This document shows positions 45,043 through 56,644 of a stretch of DNA of 64,000 nucleotides, piece by piece. The notes beneath the pieces were generated by a model. It saw nothing but the letters and a program-made list of their open reading frames with translations, did not search any database and was not told the origin of the DNA. The translations under genes and the position numbers were made by a program. The DNA is from Mesoplasma lactucae ATCC 49193 (GTDB taxonomy: Bacteria; Bacillota_I; Bacilli_A; Mycoplasmatales; Mycoplasmataceae). Position 1 is the first letter of the stretch; the number at the start of each line of letters is the position of its first letter. The stretch spans positions 248,001 through 312,000 of the forward strand of contig NZ_CP023668.1 of NCBI RefSeq assembly GCF_002441935.1, given 5' to 3'.

Positions 45043-46020
45043 TTGTATTTAGTTTATAGTGTTGATACTTTCCTAATTAAAAAACAAGTTAATAAAATTG
45101 TTAAAAAAGAATTAGAACAAAACAGTGAAACTGAAATTCATGAATATTCTTGATTAGATTCTAACCTTAACTTAGTTTTACAAGATGTTAGAACTAGAAC
45201 TATCTTTGATGATCCTAAAATTATTATTTTAAATGACTGTTATTTCTTAACTGATAAGAAATTATCAGAAAAAGAAAAGAAACAAAAAGACTATAACAAC
45301 CAAATGTTAGAAATCTTAAATACTAATAATGAAAATTTAACCATTATCTTTACTGTTTGTTATGAAAAACTTTCCAAAAAAGCTAAGATTTCTAAAGAAT
45401 TTCAAGATAAATGTAAAGTTATTGAAATTCCAGAACTAACTGATAAGCAAATTTTTGAATATGTTGAAAAGAAATTTCAAAGTAGCGGAAAAGAAATTTC
45501 AAATAAAGATATTAATTACTTCTTATCTCAAATCCCAAATGATTTAGTTGTGATTAATAATGAAATTCAAAAGTTATCTGCTTTAAATAATGAAAAAATC
45601 ACTAGAAAAGTGATTGATGATAACTTAACAAGATATGCTGAAGTTGATATTTTTAAACTAAGTGATTATTTTATTAATGATGAAGTTTCAAACTTTATTC
45701 ATGAATTTAAAAATTATATTGATTTAAATAATGACTTTATTAACTTAATTTATCTTTTAGCAAGTAATATTTCTTTCACTCGTGATTGTTTAATCTTAAA
45801 AAAACAACATAAGAGTGAGAAAGAAATCGCCGAATTATTAAAAGCTCATCCATATCGAGTAAAAATGGTTTTACAAAAGAATAATAAACTCGATATTGAA
45901 GCATTAAATGATAAAATATTAATACTTTATAATTTAAATAATTTACTAGTTAACGGACAACTTAATTCCGAAATTATTTCAGAAATAGAGTTATTAAAAA
46001 CAATGAAAGGAGTGAAGTAA
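45043..46020 (+). CDS. holA: DNA polymerase III, delta subunit
   Basis: The product has 325 residues, normal for HolA (YqeN). The start segment MYLVYSVDTFLIKKQVNKIVK matches the family's opening, which fixes TTG 45043 as the start; there is no in-frame ATG nearby, and AAGGGAG lies 10 bases upstream. The three-domain plan is visible: an alpha/beta clamp-loader fold, a helical middle (FEYVEKKF, IPNDLVVINNEIQKLSAL) and a C-terminal collar domain with the HPYRVKMVLQ motif. It opens the beta clamp during loading. Its stop overlaps the next start by one base. The comEC-holA-rpsT grouping is that of Bacillus. Confidence 0.9.
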
Positions 46021-47561
46021 TGGATTCACAAAAAGTTTATCACAGTATTGTTGAACTACTTTATAACGTAGTTAAAAACGACAAACTAAAATATTGAATT
46101 TTAAGAGACTTAGAGTATCGTCAACAAGCAGTTACTTTAGTAAATGATTTAATCACTTTAGAAAAAGAACATGATGCTAAATATAAAGATGAACAATGAT
46201 CAACTACTTTTGCTAAAGCAATCGTGATTATCACTGATACAAAACTACGTTTTGAGAGATTAAATGATCGTTCTGTTGAAAAAATGTATCAAGATTATTC
46301 TGATTTCATCGCTTACTCAAATAAAAATTTTGACACTAATAGATTAGAATTAGAACACAATAATCTTCCCTTTACTTCAGAAACAGTTCTTCTAGATGCT
46401 AGAATTACTCCACAAAAAGTGGCGCATTATGACGAAGAAGAGCTTAAGAAAAAAGAAGCTAAATTAAAAGAAGAAGAATCTCGTAAAAAAACAGAAGAAT
46501 ATAATCAACAACAATGAGGAGCAGCTGGAGCTGGTGCTAATGCTGGACAAACTCAAGCAGACCAACAAGCTTATAATCAAGCTGAAAATATGTTTGAGAG
46601 TGTGATGCAAAATATGCCTCAACCTCCAACTCAAGACCCAAGATTTTATCCTTACAAAACTAAACCCAAATGAATGCCTACATTCAAAATCGTTTTAGGA
46701 GTAATTGTGATTATTTCAGCAATTATCTTAATTGCTGCAAATGCTTGAGCAAGCGCTACAACATTTACTTTAAGTGATTCTTTAGATAAAATTGGTAATG
46801 CTCAATTACAAGAAGCAATGATGAAATGACACTTGAACGATGTTCAAAATGGACAAATAGTTCAAGGAACAAAAACGATAGCAGATATAAATAATGTAAA
46901 ATTTCACCTTGATACAACTCAAGGAACAGGATTTATGATGGTATTTACATATATTTTATATGCAATTCCTGCGATTTATCTAGGATTCATATGCTTTAGT
47001 AAACCAAAAAACACAATCCAAAAATACAGAGTTGGTTATGGTGCATTAATCTTTACAATTATTTTCTTTGCAATAACAATTGTTCAAATTTATCACTATG
47101 CAAATCCACATGAACTACAATCTACATGAGACAAATTCTTTAATAAGTATTTTGATAAGTCAGATGGTTATAGTACAACTTTAGTCAACGAATGATGAAA
47201 CGGAATGGAAGATGTTTATCCAGTTAAAGGAATTTGTGCCTTTATGGATGTAGCGCTAGCATTCTTATCATTAACTATTGTTATGTGTTTAGTTACTTGT
47301 TTCTTAAACCCAAAACAAGATCGCCAAAAAATTGCTTTAGCAAACGCTGAATACCAAAGAGCAGTTATGGCAGCTTACCAAGGTCACAAATACAATATGA
47401 GTCCAGAATTATTCGACGATGAAGATGGAGCGGTTTTAAGACCAAAATCTAAATTCTCATTATGACTGGAATCAAAATTTAAGAAAAAACCAAAAACACC
47501 AAAAGAAGACAATTCAAAATCTGATAATGATTCAGATGATAAAAAAGACAAAAATAAATAA
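46020..47561 (+). CDS. Unknown membrane protein with large cytoplasmic N-terminus
   Basis: The product has 513 residues. Residues ~1-160 are charged and helical with a coiled coil (EEELKKKEAKLKEEESRKK). A linker rich in Gly, Ala and Gln (~165-185) and a Pro-rich stretch follow, then four hydrophobic segments (about 221-245, 305-327, 340-361 and 404-429). The end is a Lys/Asp-rich tail. I do not recognise the family. Its ATG overlaps the holA stop (TAATG), so it is translated with holA. A terminator follows. Confidence 0.7.
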
Positions 47562-47570
47562 TGTTAGAAT

Positions 47571-47603
47571 ATAAAAGTACAAAAAATGTACTTTTATTTT
47601 TTA
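47571..47603 (+). terminator. Terminator after the 513-residue gene
   Basis: Stem ATAAAAGTAC / GTACTTTTAT with a T run. Confidence 0.82.
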
Positions 47604-47629
47604 TTGTAAAAGGGGAAGGTTAAGAAAAA

Positions 47630-47914
47630 ATGAGTTATTATCAAAGAAATAGTTTTCACTTCACCGATCATGGATTACAACGATGTCGTGAACGTCTTAA
47701 CCTTCAAGGAAAAGACGAATGAGAAGTTAGAGATGAAGTTAATCGATTAATGAAAGAATCAGTTCATAGCTTTGAAACTAAAAAAGACTTATATGTTTCA
47801 GTTGGTAAATCAAGAACAAAGTATTTTGTTATTAATAAAGCAGGGCAATGCATAATAACAGTTACTAATGTTTCTGCTGAAAAACAACTTTCTTTAATGA
47901 AACACAATTATTAG
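47630..47914 (+). CDS. Small unknown protein, DUF4258-like outline
   Basis: The product has 94 residues and no membrane segment. The sequence FHFTDHGLQRCRERLNL near the N-terminus, then a beta-rich half (DLYVSVGKSRTKYFVINKAGQCIITVTNV), recalls the DUF4258/RelE-like plan of a His, an RxxER pair and an antiparallel sheet ending in a VITV strand. That would suggest RNA binding or an RNase-like toxin fold, but the resemblance is by eye only and no antitoxin gene is adjacent. GGGGAAGG precedes the ATG. coaE starts 20 bases downstream. Confidence 0.6.
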
Positions 47915-47934
47915 AAAGCATTGGTTCTTTAGAA

Positions 47935-48555
47935 ATGATTATTGGAATTTTTGGCAATATTGGTTCTGGGAAATCAACTGTTGCTAAATATATAGCAAAT
48001 AATTACAACTTTAGTTATTTAAACCTAGATGAAGTAGCTAAAGTTGTTATGTCAAATAACATTGATTTACAATATGATTTATTTAAATTAAAACAAGACG
48101 GAATTGACGTCTTAGATAACAATAATGAAATTGATCATGAAAAAATGACTGAAGTTATTTTTACTTCTCAAAAGAAGAACAAAAAGGTTTCTCAAGTCAT
48201 TTGAAAATACTTAAAAAAAGAAGTAAATCAAGTTTTAAAAATACTTAGTGAAGCTAATGTTAATGTGGTTGTTGAAGGCGCTTGTCTTCCATCAATCGGA
48301 ATTAAATCAATTGATGTTCAACTATATTTAGCAAACCCTGAAATTGATTCTTTCTTATATTCAAATAAATGAAAAAGAAAAATTGCTAAAGAAAAAAACA
48401 AAACTTTAAAAGAGATTAACAAAGTTATTTCAATCCAAAATAACTATAACCTTCATCAAAGAATCGATTATGTTTTAGAAAACGATCCTTTAACAATGAA
48501 TGTTGAAGTTTTAAACAATAAAGTAAATGAATTTATGAAATTAATTATCAAATAA
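47935..48555 (+). CDS. coaE: Dephospho-CoA kinase
   Basis: The product has 206 residues. The P-loop is GNIGSGKST (7-15), followed by the CoaE motif YLNLDEVAKVV, and the Lid-like region KWKRKIAKEKNKT. It phosphorylates dephospho-CoA, the last step of CoA synthesis; other CoA genes are not in the window. The start ATG at 47935 gives the family N-terminus. No strong ribosome site is seen; coupling with the preceding gene is possible. The sequence is more divergent than the other enzymes here. Confidence 0.85.
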
Positions 48556-48588
48556 TAAACTTTTTTAGAAAAGGAATTGATAATTTAA

Positions 48589-49389
48589 ATGGATATTTTA
48601 GAAATATTTAAAAGGTCACTGAGAAAACCAAATACTATTCAACCAAATGAGAGTGTTTTTGAAAACGCACCAAAGAAGAGAAATATTAACTGTTTAACTT
48701 CTTTTAAAAAGGAATGCAAGATTGATCTTCATGATTTGCATCCCATCATCGTTAAAACAAAAATTATGGTTGAAGAGAATCATGATTTAAAGGATTTTTA
48801 TATTGAAACAAAACGGTTTTTAAACTATATTGATGAAGAAATTCAATGATATCAAAATCATTACCAAATAGATTTTTTAAATCATAATTCTTTTAGAGCG
48901 GTTAACCTATTTACTAATATTGTTGATTTTTATGACAAACTAGCTTTTTTATATGATGCAACAAAAGAAGGAATTGGGTTAGAAAATAAAATTAATGATG
49001 ATCAATCATTAACTAAAGAACAGGCAAAAGCAATGTGAGAGAAGTTGTTTTTTTCTGATTTAAAAACTCATACCTTTGTTGTAACTATTTTAAGTGATGT
49101 TGAAGAAAACTTTGATAAATGTAACTTCTATCGTTATTATTTAAAAGAAAAAAGAAATTTCTTTGTTCATGAACCAAGTATTTTTACTTATAAAGAAAAT
49201 GAATACCAACAAAAAGAATATCATTTGATATATGAAGCTTGTTTAAAAAATACTGGAAGCGGAGTTGCAAATACTTTAAGAGATAATGTCTATTTTGCGA
49301 CTTTATATTTAATCCTATTAATTCAATTTTTAGGATTTAAAACAAAAGATTTAAAAGAAAATAACCCTGATTCTATTTTCTTTAATTAG
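48589..49389 (+). CDS. Unknown cytoplasmic protein
   Basis: The product has 266 residues, charged, with no signal or membrane segment. Predicted mainly helical and rich in aromatic residues, with a segment RYYLKEKRNFFVHEPS and GSGVANTLRDNVYFATLYLI that recalls the helical, RNase-like HEPN type (N-x(3-4)-H pattern: RNFFVHE), but this is weak. AAAAGGAATTG precedes the ATG. It lies between coaE and another unknown gene with short gaps, so it is probably in the same transcript. Confidence 0.6.
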
Positions 49390-49404
49390 AAAGAAGAGAT
49401 TAAT

Positions 49405-50049
49405 ATGAAAAAAATGTCAGAATTTGAAAAAGAACTTCATGATTTAAACCAATCTTTATATCCTAAAATTGATTTCTTCTCTGATAAGGTAGTTGCTTAT
49501 CCTGCAGCTGTGAAAGAACAATTTCAAGAAAAATTAAAAAAGATTGATGATTTTTGTGAAGCAAATGATTATTTCATTGGAGAATTTATTAATTTAGAAG
49601 AATGTGGTACTTGTAAAGTTTGTTTAGAACAAAACATTGGTACTAAAAACTTAGAATTTATCAACCTTGATACGTGCCAAGAAGGTTATTATGGAGTTGA
49701 TGGTTTTGAGTTTATTAATTGTGGACAAAAATACTCTCGTGTTTTTGAAAATAAAGAATCAACAGGTCCAGTTTTAGCAAGTGATACTAAAAGAGGAATT
49801 TATATTGCTGATGGTTTTTTAAATTATGTTTGTATTTCACAATTATTCTTAAAAGAAAATCGAGATAAATTATCTGATATCTTAAGTGAAATGATTCAAA
49901 AAAATGATTGAACTTCAGAAGATGATTTACAAAACAATTGAACTGAAATTAATAACCAAATTAAACAATATTTCATCAATGGTCAAGAAAGTAAAATTTA
50001 TGATCAACGCCAAGATGGTAATACTGGCATTAGAAGCAAATTCTATTAA
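49405..50049 (+). CDS. Unknown cysteine-containing protein
   Basis: The product has 214 residues, acidic and soluble. A cluster of Cys residues in ECGTCKVCLEQ (~67-77), plus further Cys in DTCQEG and NCGQKY, could bind zinc or form disulfides. I do not recognise the family. AAAGAAGAG precedes the ATG, 15 bases after the preceding stop, so the two unknown genes are likely co-transcribed. A terminator follows directly. Confidence 0.62.
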
Positions 50050-50050
50050 T

Positions 50051-50078
50051 TAACTAGCAAATTAATGCTAGTTTTTTT
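50051..50078 (+). terminator. Terminator after the cysteine-containing gene
   Basis: Stem AACTAGCA / TGCTAGTT with a T run. Confidence 0.8.
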
Positions 50079-50139
50079 ATTTATAATAAAATTATTAAAT
50101 TTTTTTCTTGAAATTAATAGTCTTTTTTTAAGAATGTCT

Positions 50140-50145
50140 TATAAT
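50140..50145 (+). promoter_or_regulatory. -10 box of the 65-residue gene
   Basis: TATAAT 37 bases before the ATG at 50182. Confidence 0.45.
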
Positions 50146-50181
50146 GAAAATTAACCGGTAACGGTAAATGGAGATGACAAA

Positions 50182-50379
50182 ATGAAAAGAAAGGAAAAAA
50201 TTCGCCTTGTTAATAAGATTATTAACAAACAAGAAGAATTAAATCACCTTATCCATCAACTAGAAGCAGAATGACCCACTCTACTTTCAGAAATGGATGA
50301 AGGAATTCGCCTTGGCGTGATAGAACCTGATGATGATTATTACATCCGAAGACAATATCGTAAAGGTAGAACGCAATAA
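50182..50379 (+). CDS. Small basic/acidic protein of unknown function
   Basis: The product has 65 residues: a basic helical start (KRKEKIRLVNKIINKQEELNH), an EAEWPTLLSEMDEG segment with Trp encoded by TGA, and a basic end (YIRRQYRKGRTQ). A standard-code search cuts it in two and so misses it. AATGGAGATG precedes the ATG, a TATAAT box lies upstream, and a strong terminator shared with dinB follows, so it forms a complete one-gene unit. Function unknown. Confidence 0.6.
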
Positions 50380-50424
50380 AAAAATAGATAAGTGAATGCT
50401 CAATCATTCGCTTACCTATTTTTT
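50378..50424. terminator. Bidirectional terminator between the 65-residue gene and dinB
   Basis: Long stem AAAAAATAG-TAAGTGAATG / CATTCGCTTA-CTATTTTTT with flanking A and T runs; it overlaps the last codons of dinB. Confidence 0.85.
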
Positions 50425-51687
50425 TGCTTTTGGTGAAAAATGGATTTCATCTTTTTTAATATATTTAGTTTGACCAGATAACTTTCCGTGAGCTGCTTCG
50501 ATATCTTTAGCACGCTTAATCTTATGTTGGGTTTGTAAAGAAAAGTAATTACTTAAATTATCACTATCATTATCCATAAATGAGAATTGATAAGGTATCA
50601 ATTCTCTTCTAATTGTATTTCTCATTCCAACTGAAACTAGTTTAATTCCTTTTGAAACATCAATTTTTTCTAAAGCTAATTGGTTTAAATAAGCATACAT
50701 AACTTCAGAATCTGCTGTGTACTCTTCTGTTTTTATTTGATGAGATTCTCTTTTATGGTGTTTGATTTGATCAAAATCTTCACCCATATCCCCTTTTCAA
50801 GCATAATGAACACTAATTGCTAAAGTCTTTGCAACCATTTTTCTTTGTGAAGCCCTATTTGCAACGTGAATTGTTAAGTTATGAATTAATTCTAAAAATT
50901 CTTCTTCATTATAAATTGGGTTTGATAAAGTAACCTCATTTGAAATATTTTTATAATCGTTGTGTTTTGTTAACACAACGTCAGAACCAAATCCATTAAC
51001 ATTTCTTTTTAATTCTAAACCATATCTTCCAAAGTTCTTTAAAAGAAAATCATCATCACTTAAAGCTAAATCCTTAACTGTATTAATATCTAGTTTGTGC
51101 ATTTTTTTAGAAAGAGCTTTTCCAATTCCATGGATATCATCAACGTTTTTATCTCATAAAATATTTTTTATATTTTTAGGATTAGCAACAGTTACTCCAT
51201 TTGGTTTATTAACTTTTCCAACAACTTTGGCTAAGAACTTATTATCACTAATTCCAATTGAACAAGTTAAACCAAGAACTTCATTGATACGATTCTTAAT
51301 TGCAATAGCCATTTTTTTCGGTGTTCCATAACGTTGTCATTCATTTGTAACATCAATATAACATTCATCGATTGAAGCTACTTCTAATTGTTTAGAAAAC
51401 TCATTATAAATAATTGAAAAAACTTGTTCTGAATAAGTTGAGAACAATGAATATTCAGGATCTACTTGAATAATCGCATTATTAGTTTGCTTATAAGCAC
51501 AATATAAAGGCATTCCAGTTTTAACCCCTAATTTACGTGCTTCATAAGAAGACGTCACAATTATCGATGATTTATCTTTATAAGCTACTACGATTGGTTT
51601 ATTTCGCAAATATGGGTATTTTAACTGCATACAAGATGCAAAAAAAGCATCCATATCTAAATGCATGATTACTTTTTTACTATTCAT
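50416..51687 (-). CDS. dinB: DNA polymerase IV (Y family)
   Basis: The product has 423 residues. Catalytic acidic residues are in LDMDAFFAS (Asp11) and SIDECYID (Asp107-Glu108). The thumb region with the helix-hairpin-helix (VDDIHGIGKALSKKMHKL) and the little-finger domain follow. The steric gate is the aromatic FF pair. It copies past damaged bases. Several TGA Trp codons split the gene under the standard code. tlyA lies just upstream with a gap of three bases. The gene ends within the shared terminator. Confidence 0.95.
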
Positions 51688-51690
51688 TTT

Positions 51691-52509
51691 TTAAAGTTCT
51701 TTTCAGGCTTCATTAATTTCATGATGAATAACTTCATTAGTTAACTTACGATAAGCTTTTAGTTTTTCATCTCGTGATAATAATAAAAGATATTCAATGT
51801 TCCCTTTTTTATTCCCTTTAATTGGAGAATAAGTTAAGTCATTAACAATAAAATTATTATCAGTAGCTAAGTTAATTACCTTTTTAATTGCTTTAAAATG
51901 GTCTTCTTTTGCTTTAACTTTTCCGTTAGTAATTTCTTTTTGTGAAAGTTCGAATTGTGGTTTGATTAAAAATACTCCAAAAGAATTCTTAGCTAAATTT
52001 AGATTAGTTAATGGTTTTAAAATGTGTTCTAAAGAAATAAAACTTACATCACAACAATAGAAGTTAATTTCATCACTAATTATCTTAGTTGTGATGTCAC
52101 GGAAATTAACATTATCAAGTTGATGGACTCTTTTATCATTACTTAGGCTTTCAACTAGTTGATCGTGTCCAACATCAACTGAAAAGACTTCTTTTGCGTT
52201 ATTTAATAAACAGCATTGAGTAAATCCACCAGTTGAAGCACCAATATCTAAACAAGTTAAACCAGTTAAATCTAAGTTTCAATATTTAATTGCTTTTTCA
52301 AGTTTATAGCCAGCTCTTGAAACAAATTCAACCTCATTTTTTTGAATTACTTTAATATCATCATCACTTGAGACTAAAAAAGAAGGTTTCACAATCTTTT
52401 TGTTGTTCACAAAAACATCACGTTCACCCTCAATAAAACTTTTAGCTCGACTTCTTGAATCAATTATTCCTGATTCAAATAGATAAACATCTAATCGTTT
52501 TTTATCCAT
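51691..52509 (-). CDS. tlyA: TlyA-family rRNA (cytidine-2'-O)-methyltransferase
   Basis: The product has 272 residues: an N-terminal S4 RNA-binding domain (RLDVYLFESGIIDSRSRAKSFI) and an FtsJ-type methyltransferase domain with SAM motif CLDIGASTGGFTQC. The family methylates rRNA (C1409/C1920 in mycobacteria) and was first described as haemolysin; a haemolytic role is not implied. It sits between xseB and dinB. In Bacillus the homologue (yqxC) also lies near xseA and xseB. The end of the gene includes a TGA Trp. Confidence 0.92.
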
Positions 52510-52514
52510 TATTT

Positions 52515-52727
52515 TTAGTTAAAGTCTTCTAATTTGTTATCTTCTAAAACTTTTTGAATTTTAGCTTTGTTTTCACTTAATTTAGCTTTAGCTTCATTTA
52601 AGTTTTTAACTCCTAATTCAAAAAGTTTCATAGCTTCATCCATTGTGATATCGTTTGAGTTTAGTTTATTAATATATTGGTTTGTTTCGTTCATTAATTC
52701 ATCGAAACTTTTATCTTTGTTTTCCAT
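52515..52727 (-). CDS. xseB: Exodeoxyribonuclease VII small subunit
   Basis: The product has 70 residues. The segment SFDELMNETNQYINKLNSND and the following ELGVKNLNEAKAKL helix are typical of XseB. It forms the exonuclease VII complex with XseA, which starts 7 bases upstream on the same strand. tlyA follows after 5 bases. Confidence 0.93.
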   Translation of the reverse strand: MENKDKSFDELMNETNQYINKLNSNDITMDEAMKLFELGVKNLNEAKAKLSENKAKIQKVLEDNKLEDFN

Positions 52728-52734
52728 TGTGGTT

Positions 52735-54150
52735 TTAACTTCTTTCTATTGTCTTTTTAACTGTAGCAATTACAGTTTCTATTTCTCTAATGATTTTAAT
52801 TTCATCATTTGGGTTTAATTTATCTTTGTTTGCTAAAACTTTTCCGTTCGCTTCAATTAAAGCATAACCGTTTTCCAAAGGTCTTTTTGGATCTAATAAT
52901 TTAATTGTTTTAATTTCATTATCAATTTTAGTTTCATATTTTGAAACTAAGTTCTTAATTCCAACCTTAATAAATTTATAATCGTTTGAAATTTCATTTT
53001 CTGCTTTATAAACCAATTGTTGAATTGATTTTGTTAATTCATTTGAAGAAAATTCGAAATTACGACGATCATTGTTATATCTTTGGACGATTTTAGTCTT
53101 TAAAGCGTCAAAATCGCTTGATATTAAGCGTTCTTGTGAATTTATGATATTCTTTATAGCCATAGATAAAATACTCTTATAGCTAGTGATTTTGTCATCG
53201 TTGTTTTTTACAAGACTGTTCATTAAACTATTAAGTCTATTATCAGCATTCTGAACATCATTAACTTTGTTTTTATAAACTTGAACCATATCCTTTTTTA
53301 AAGATTGGTATTGATGTTGAATTGCTTCTTCAATTTCTGTAATATTTGGAGTAATAATTTCTCCAGCAGCAGTTGGGGTTGCTGCTCTTTTGTCAGCTAC
53401 ATAATCAGCTAGAGTCACATCAGGTTCATGCCCAACTGCTGAAACAATTGGAACAGCTGAATTACGAATTGCTTCAAGAACCGGCATTTCGTTGAATTCT
53501 CAAAGATCTTCATAACTTCCCCCACCTCTTCCAACAACTAAAACGTCTAAGGTTTGATTAAAGTTATTAGCTTGAATGATTTTCTTAGCTAAATCTTCAC
53601 TAGCGCCTTCACCTTGAACTTTTGAAGGAAATAAGAAGATGTCTGCAATAGGTCATCTTCTTTTAATTGTGGTAATTAAATCGTGAATTGCAGCTCCAGT
53701 GTCAGCTGTAACAATCCCGATTTTAGTTGGGTATTTTGGTAATGGTTTTTTTAAAGAAGGACTAAATCATCCCTCTTGTTCTAAAGCATGTTTTCGTTCA
53801 TCAAAGATAAGTTGAAGTTCGCCAATTCCTTCGATTGTGACATCGTGAATTACTAAACTAACTTTTCCATAAGGAACATAATAATCAATCTTACCAACAA
53901 CATTAATCTTCATCCCATCGCTTGGTTTTAATCTCTTTAATTTATCAGCATTATTTTTTCAAATCATGCATGAGATTGTTGAAGATTCGTCTTTTAAAGA
54001 AAAATATACGTGTCCGGATTTATTGAAAACTAGATTACTAATTTCTCCTGTAACGTATATATCTTGTAAGAATTGATTATCTTGTAAAACAGATTTTAGA
54101 TAAGTATTTAATTGATTAACACTTAAAATTTGCTTACTGATAGTAATCAA
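52735..54150 (-). CDS. xseA: Exodeoxyribonuclease VII large subunit
   Basis: The product has 471 residues. It has the N-terminal OB fold ([11 protein letters not shown]-like start, [17 protein letters not shown]), the catalytic core with [38 protein letters not shown] and [26 protein letters not shown], and a long helical C-terminus. It degrades single-stranded DNA into short pieces in repair. The nusB-xseA-xseB order is as in Bacillus (without folD). TGA Trp codons split it in the standard code. Confidence 0.95.
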
Positions 54151-54163
54151 CTTCTTTCTGTTT

Positions 54164-54565
54164 TTATTGTTCTTTAACGAATTTATCTAAAATTGCGTTA
54201 ACAAATTTGTAGTCATAATCTGGTTCCATATCTTTACAATAGTTAACCATTTCATTAATAACAATCGGTTTATCTGTATTGGTGTATTTGATTTCTCAAG
54301 CACCAACTAAAAGAATTGCTTTGATTAAAGCTGGAAGTCTATCTAAATCTCATTTGTCACTTAGTTTATCTTTAATTTCATTAAAGATTTCAGGTGATTT
54401 TTCAGCGATGTCTAAAGCCACATCTTCACCTTTATCAGATAATTCTCCTTGGCTTTGATCTAGAATTTGTTGTTTCATTTCTGAAACAGTATTATTCATT
54501 AATAAATAACGATAAAACATATTCACTAATGTGTATCGTTCTTTTCTTAAATTAACTTCTTTCAT
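54164..54565 (-). CDS. nusB: Transcription antitermination factor NusB
   Basis: The product has 133 residues. The N-terminal RKERYTLVNMFYRYLL and the C-terminal ALIKAILLVGAWEI and PIVINEMVNYCK segments match NusB, an all-helical RNA-binding protein that with NusE binds boxA in rRNA transcripts. It lies just upstream of xseA. AAAGGGAAAC precedes the ATG on the minus strand. The lipoprotein gene upstream is 33 bases away. Confidence 0.88.
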
Positions 54566-54598
54566 TTTGTTTCCCTTTCTTGTTATTAATTATTTATT

Positions 54599-55663
54599 TT
54601 AAAGACCTACTGCATTTTGGATTCATAATGTTCCTAAGGAATCATTTTTAACTTCAATTGAGGCTTTACCGTTAGGAGTTTGAGTCGTTCTAACTCCACC
54701 AATAGGATATTGTTTAAGACTATAATTGCTTTTTTGAGTTCTTCAATCTTTTTCAGCCTTTTGATCTCTTTGAAAATTGATGATATTTTTAGCTCATGAA
54801 ATTATTTGTGGTCTATAAGTTAATATAGCAGTTGTAACATCGTTTTTTAAAAGCAATGCTAAATTTCCAACGATTTTATTGTCTGCGTTTGCACCAGGTA
54901 TTCATTTAGTTTTGTTAAGTGTTCCGTCTGATACATTGTAGACATTTGTTCCATTTTTTAAATTCATCACAAGATTCGCTCTATAATCATTAACTAATTT
55001 TGATCATTGAGGAGCTTTTTCTTCATTTTGATCAAAAGCAGGCGTTCATTTATCTGTGCTCACATCATAATCTTTTACGGTTTTTGATAAAGCTTCAAAT
55101 ATAGGCGAAGTTGAACTAGCCATATCGTCCATATAAGCTAAACCAGCCATTCCGCTTAAATAATTGTATTCATTTTCATCTAAAATCTTTACGCTTAATA
55201 AATCTGTAGTTTTTTGAGTTCTTGGATCCATTACTTTAAAATTGACATAATACTGCGAAACGTTATGATAGACAAAATCTTTTCCATCTTTTTTATTTGT
55301 TTCGGCATATTTAGGAACGTTTATTTGTTTTGAAGAAACACCAATAAAATTTATTTCAAAATTTGAAATTATTGGTTTTGCAGTTCCATAGTTATCAAAT
55401 CCACTAGCTACTAAGTTTTTTACTAATTTAATATTTTCAGGATCCTTAAATGTGGTTTCTATCGCATCTGCATTTCCAATTGTTTCACTAGGGACTAGAA
55501 TTGCGTTAGCATCACTAGTTCTAGCTCATGAAGCTTGAGTGATGTCTTTAATAGAGTTAAATATTGTGTTTTGGACATTTTTATATTTTGAACAAGATAC
55601 AACACTAGTTGAAGCAGTGGCAGTTAACCCAACTGCAGCTAAAATTGATAAGAATTTTCTCAT
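54599..55663 (-). CDS. Lipoprotein of unknown function
   Basis: The product has 354 residues with a lipoprotein signal: a basic MRKFLSILAA start and the lipobox VVSC (Cys24), giving a Cys-Ser lipidated N-terminus on the cell surface. The mature part is polar, rich in Asn, Lys, Thr and Trp (mostly TGA). I do not recognise a domain. GGGGAGAAC precedes the ATG on the minus strand. It lies upstream of nusB with no terminator seen between them, so it may lead the nusB-xseAB-tlyA-dinB transcript. Confidence 0.78.
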
Positions 55664-55738
55664 TAAAAGTTCTCCCCTCAGGCATATTTGTTTATTATCT
55701 CATTTATCTTATTTTTATAAAACAATTTAGAGATTTTT

Positions 55739-56644
55739 TTAAAGACTTTCTTCAATAGTTTTTACAAAGTCAGTAAATTTTTTATCACGTAACATTTTGA
55801 TTTCGTATTTATAAGGAGCAACACCTTCAACTAAAGGAGTTTCTAAATATTTAGGTACGTTTTTAAATTGTTCATCTCAAACAATTTTGCAAAGTGCATC
55901 AAAACCGATTTGTCCATACCCAATGTTAGCATGACGATCAGATCCTGAATCTAATCCATTTTTTGAATCATTAATATGCATACATCATAATTTATCAAAA
56001 CCAATTTCTTTGTTAAATTCTTCTTTAACTCCATCTCAGTTATTTTTAATATCATATCCTGAATCAAAGACATGACAAGTGTCCATACATACTCCAAGAT
56101 CACTACTATCTTTAACATTTTTAATAACATAAGCTAGTTCTTGAAAATTTACTCCAAGTTCAGTTCCTTTACCAGCCATTGTTTCTAAACAGATTTTGAT
56201 TCCTTTTGGTTTAGTTGCAATAATATCATCTAAGCCTTTAACTAGTTGGTCTAGTCCTTGTTGTACAGTTGCACCAACCGCGCTACCTGGATGTAAGACA
56301 ACTAAGCTAACACCAATTTCACTAGCTCTTTGTAATTCTTGTGATAAGAATTGCACACCAAAATCAAAAGTATGTGCTTTTAAAGAATTTCCCAAATTTA
56401 CAACATACGGTGCATGAATAGCAACGGTGTTTAAATTAATATCACTATTTGCAATATCAGTTCTAAATTCTGGAACTTCTAATTCACTTACTGGAACTCT
56501 TTTTGTATTTTGTGGAGCTCCTGTATAAAACATAAAGCAGTTAGCATCTTCGCTTTCTGCAATTTTAACAGCACCAACTAAGTAATCTGTTGATTTACTC
56601 ATTGGTACATAACTTCCTAATAAAGGGTAATTAATTTCACTCAT
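55739..56644 (-). CDS. nfo: Endonuclease IV
   Basis: The product has 301 residues, normal for this TIM-barrel AP endonuclease. Metal-binding segments are present: [48 protein letters not shown] and [23 protein letters not shown]. It cuts at abasic sites in base-excision repair. Its ATG overlaps the ribF stop by one base (TAATG), so the two are translated together. In Bacillus nfo lies near cshB; here it has moved. Confidence 0.95.

Noticed and set aside
50150-50180. ACCGGTAACGGTA near the 65-residue gene as a possible riboswitch or operator.
   Set aside because: Too short, no supporting structure seen.
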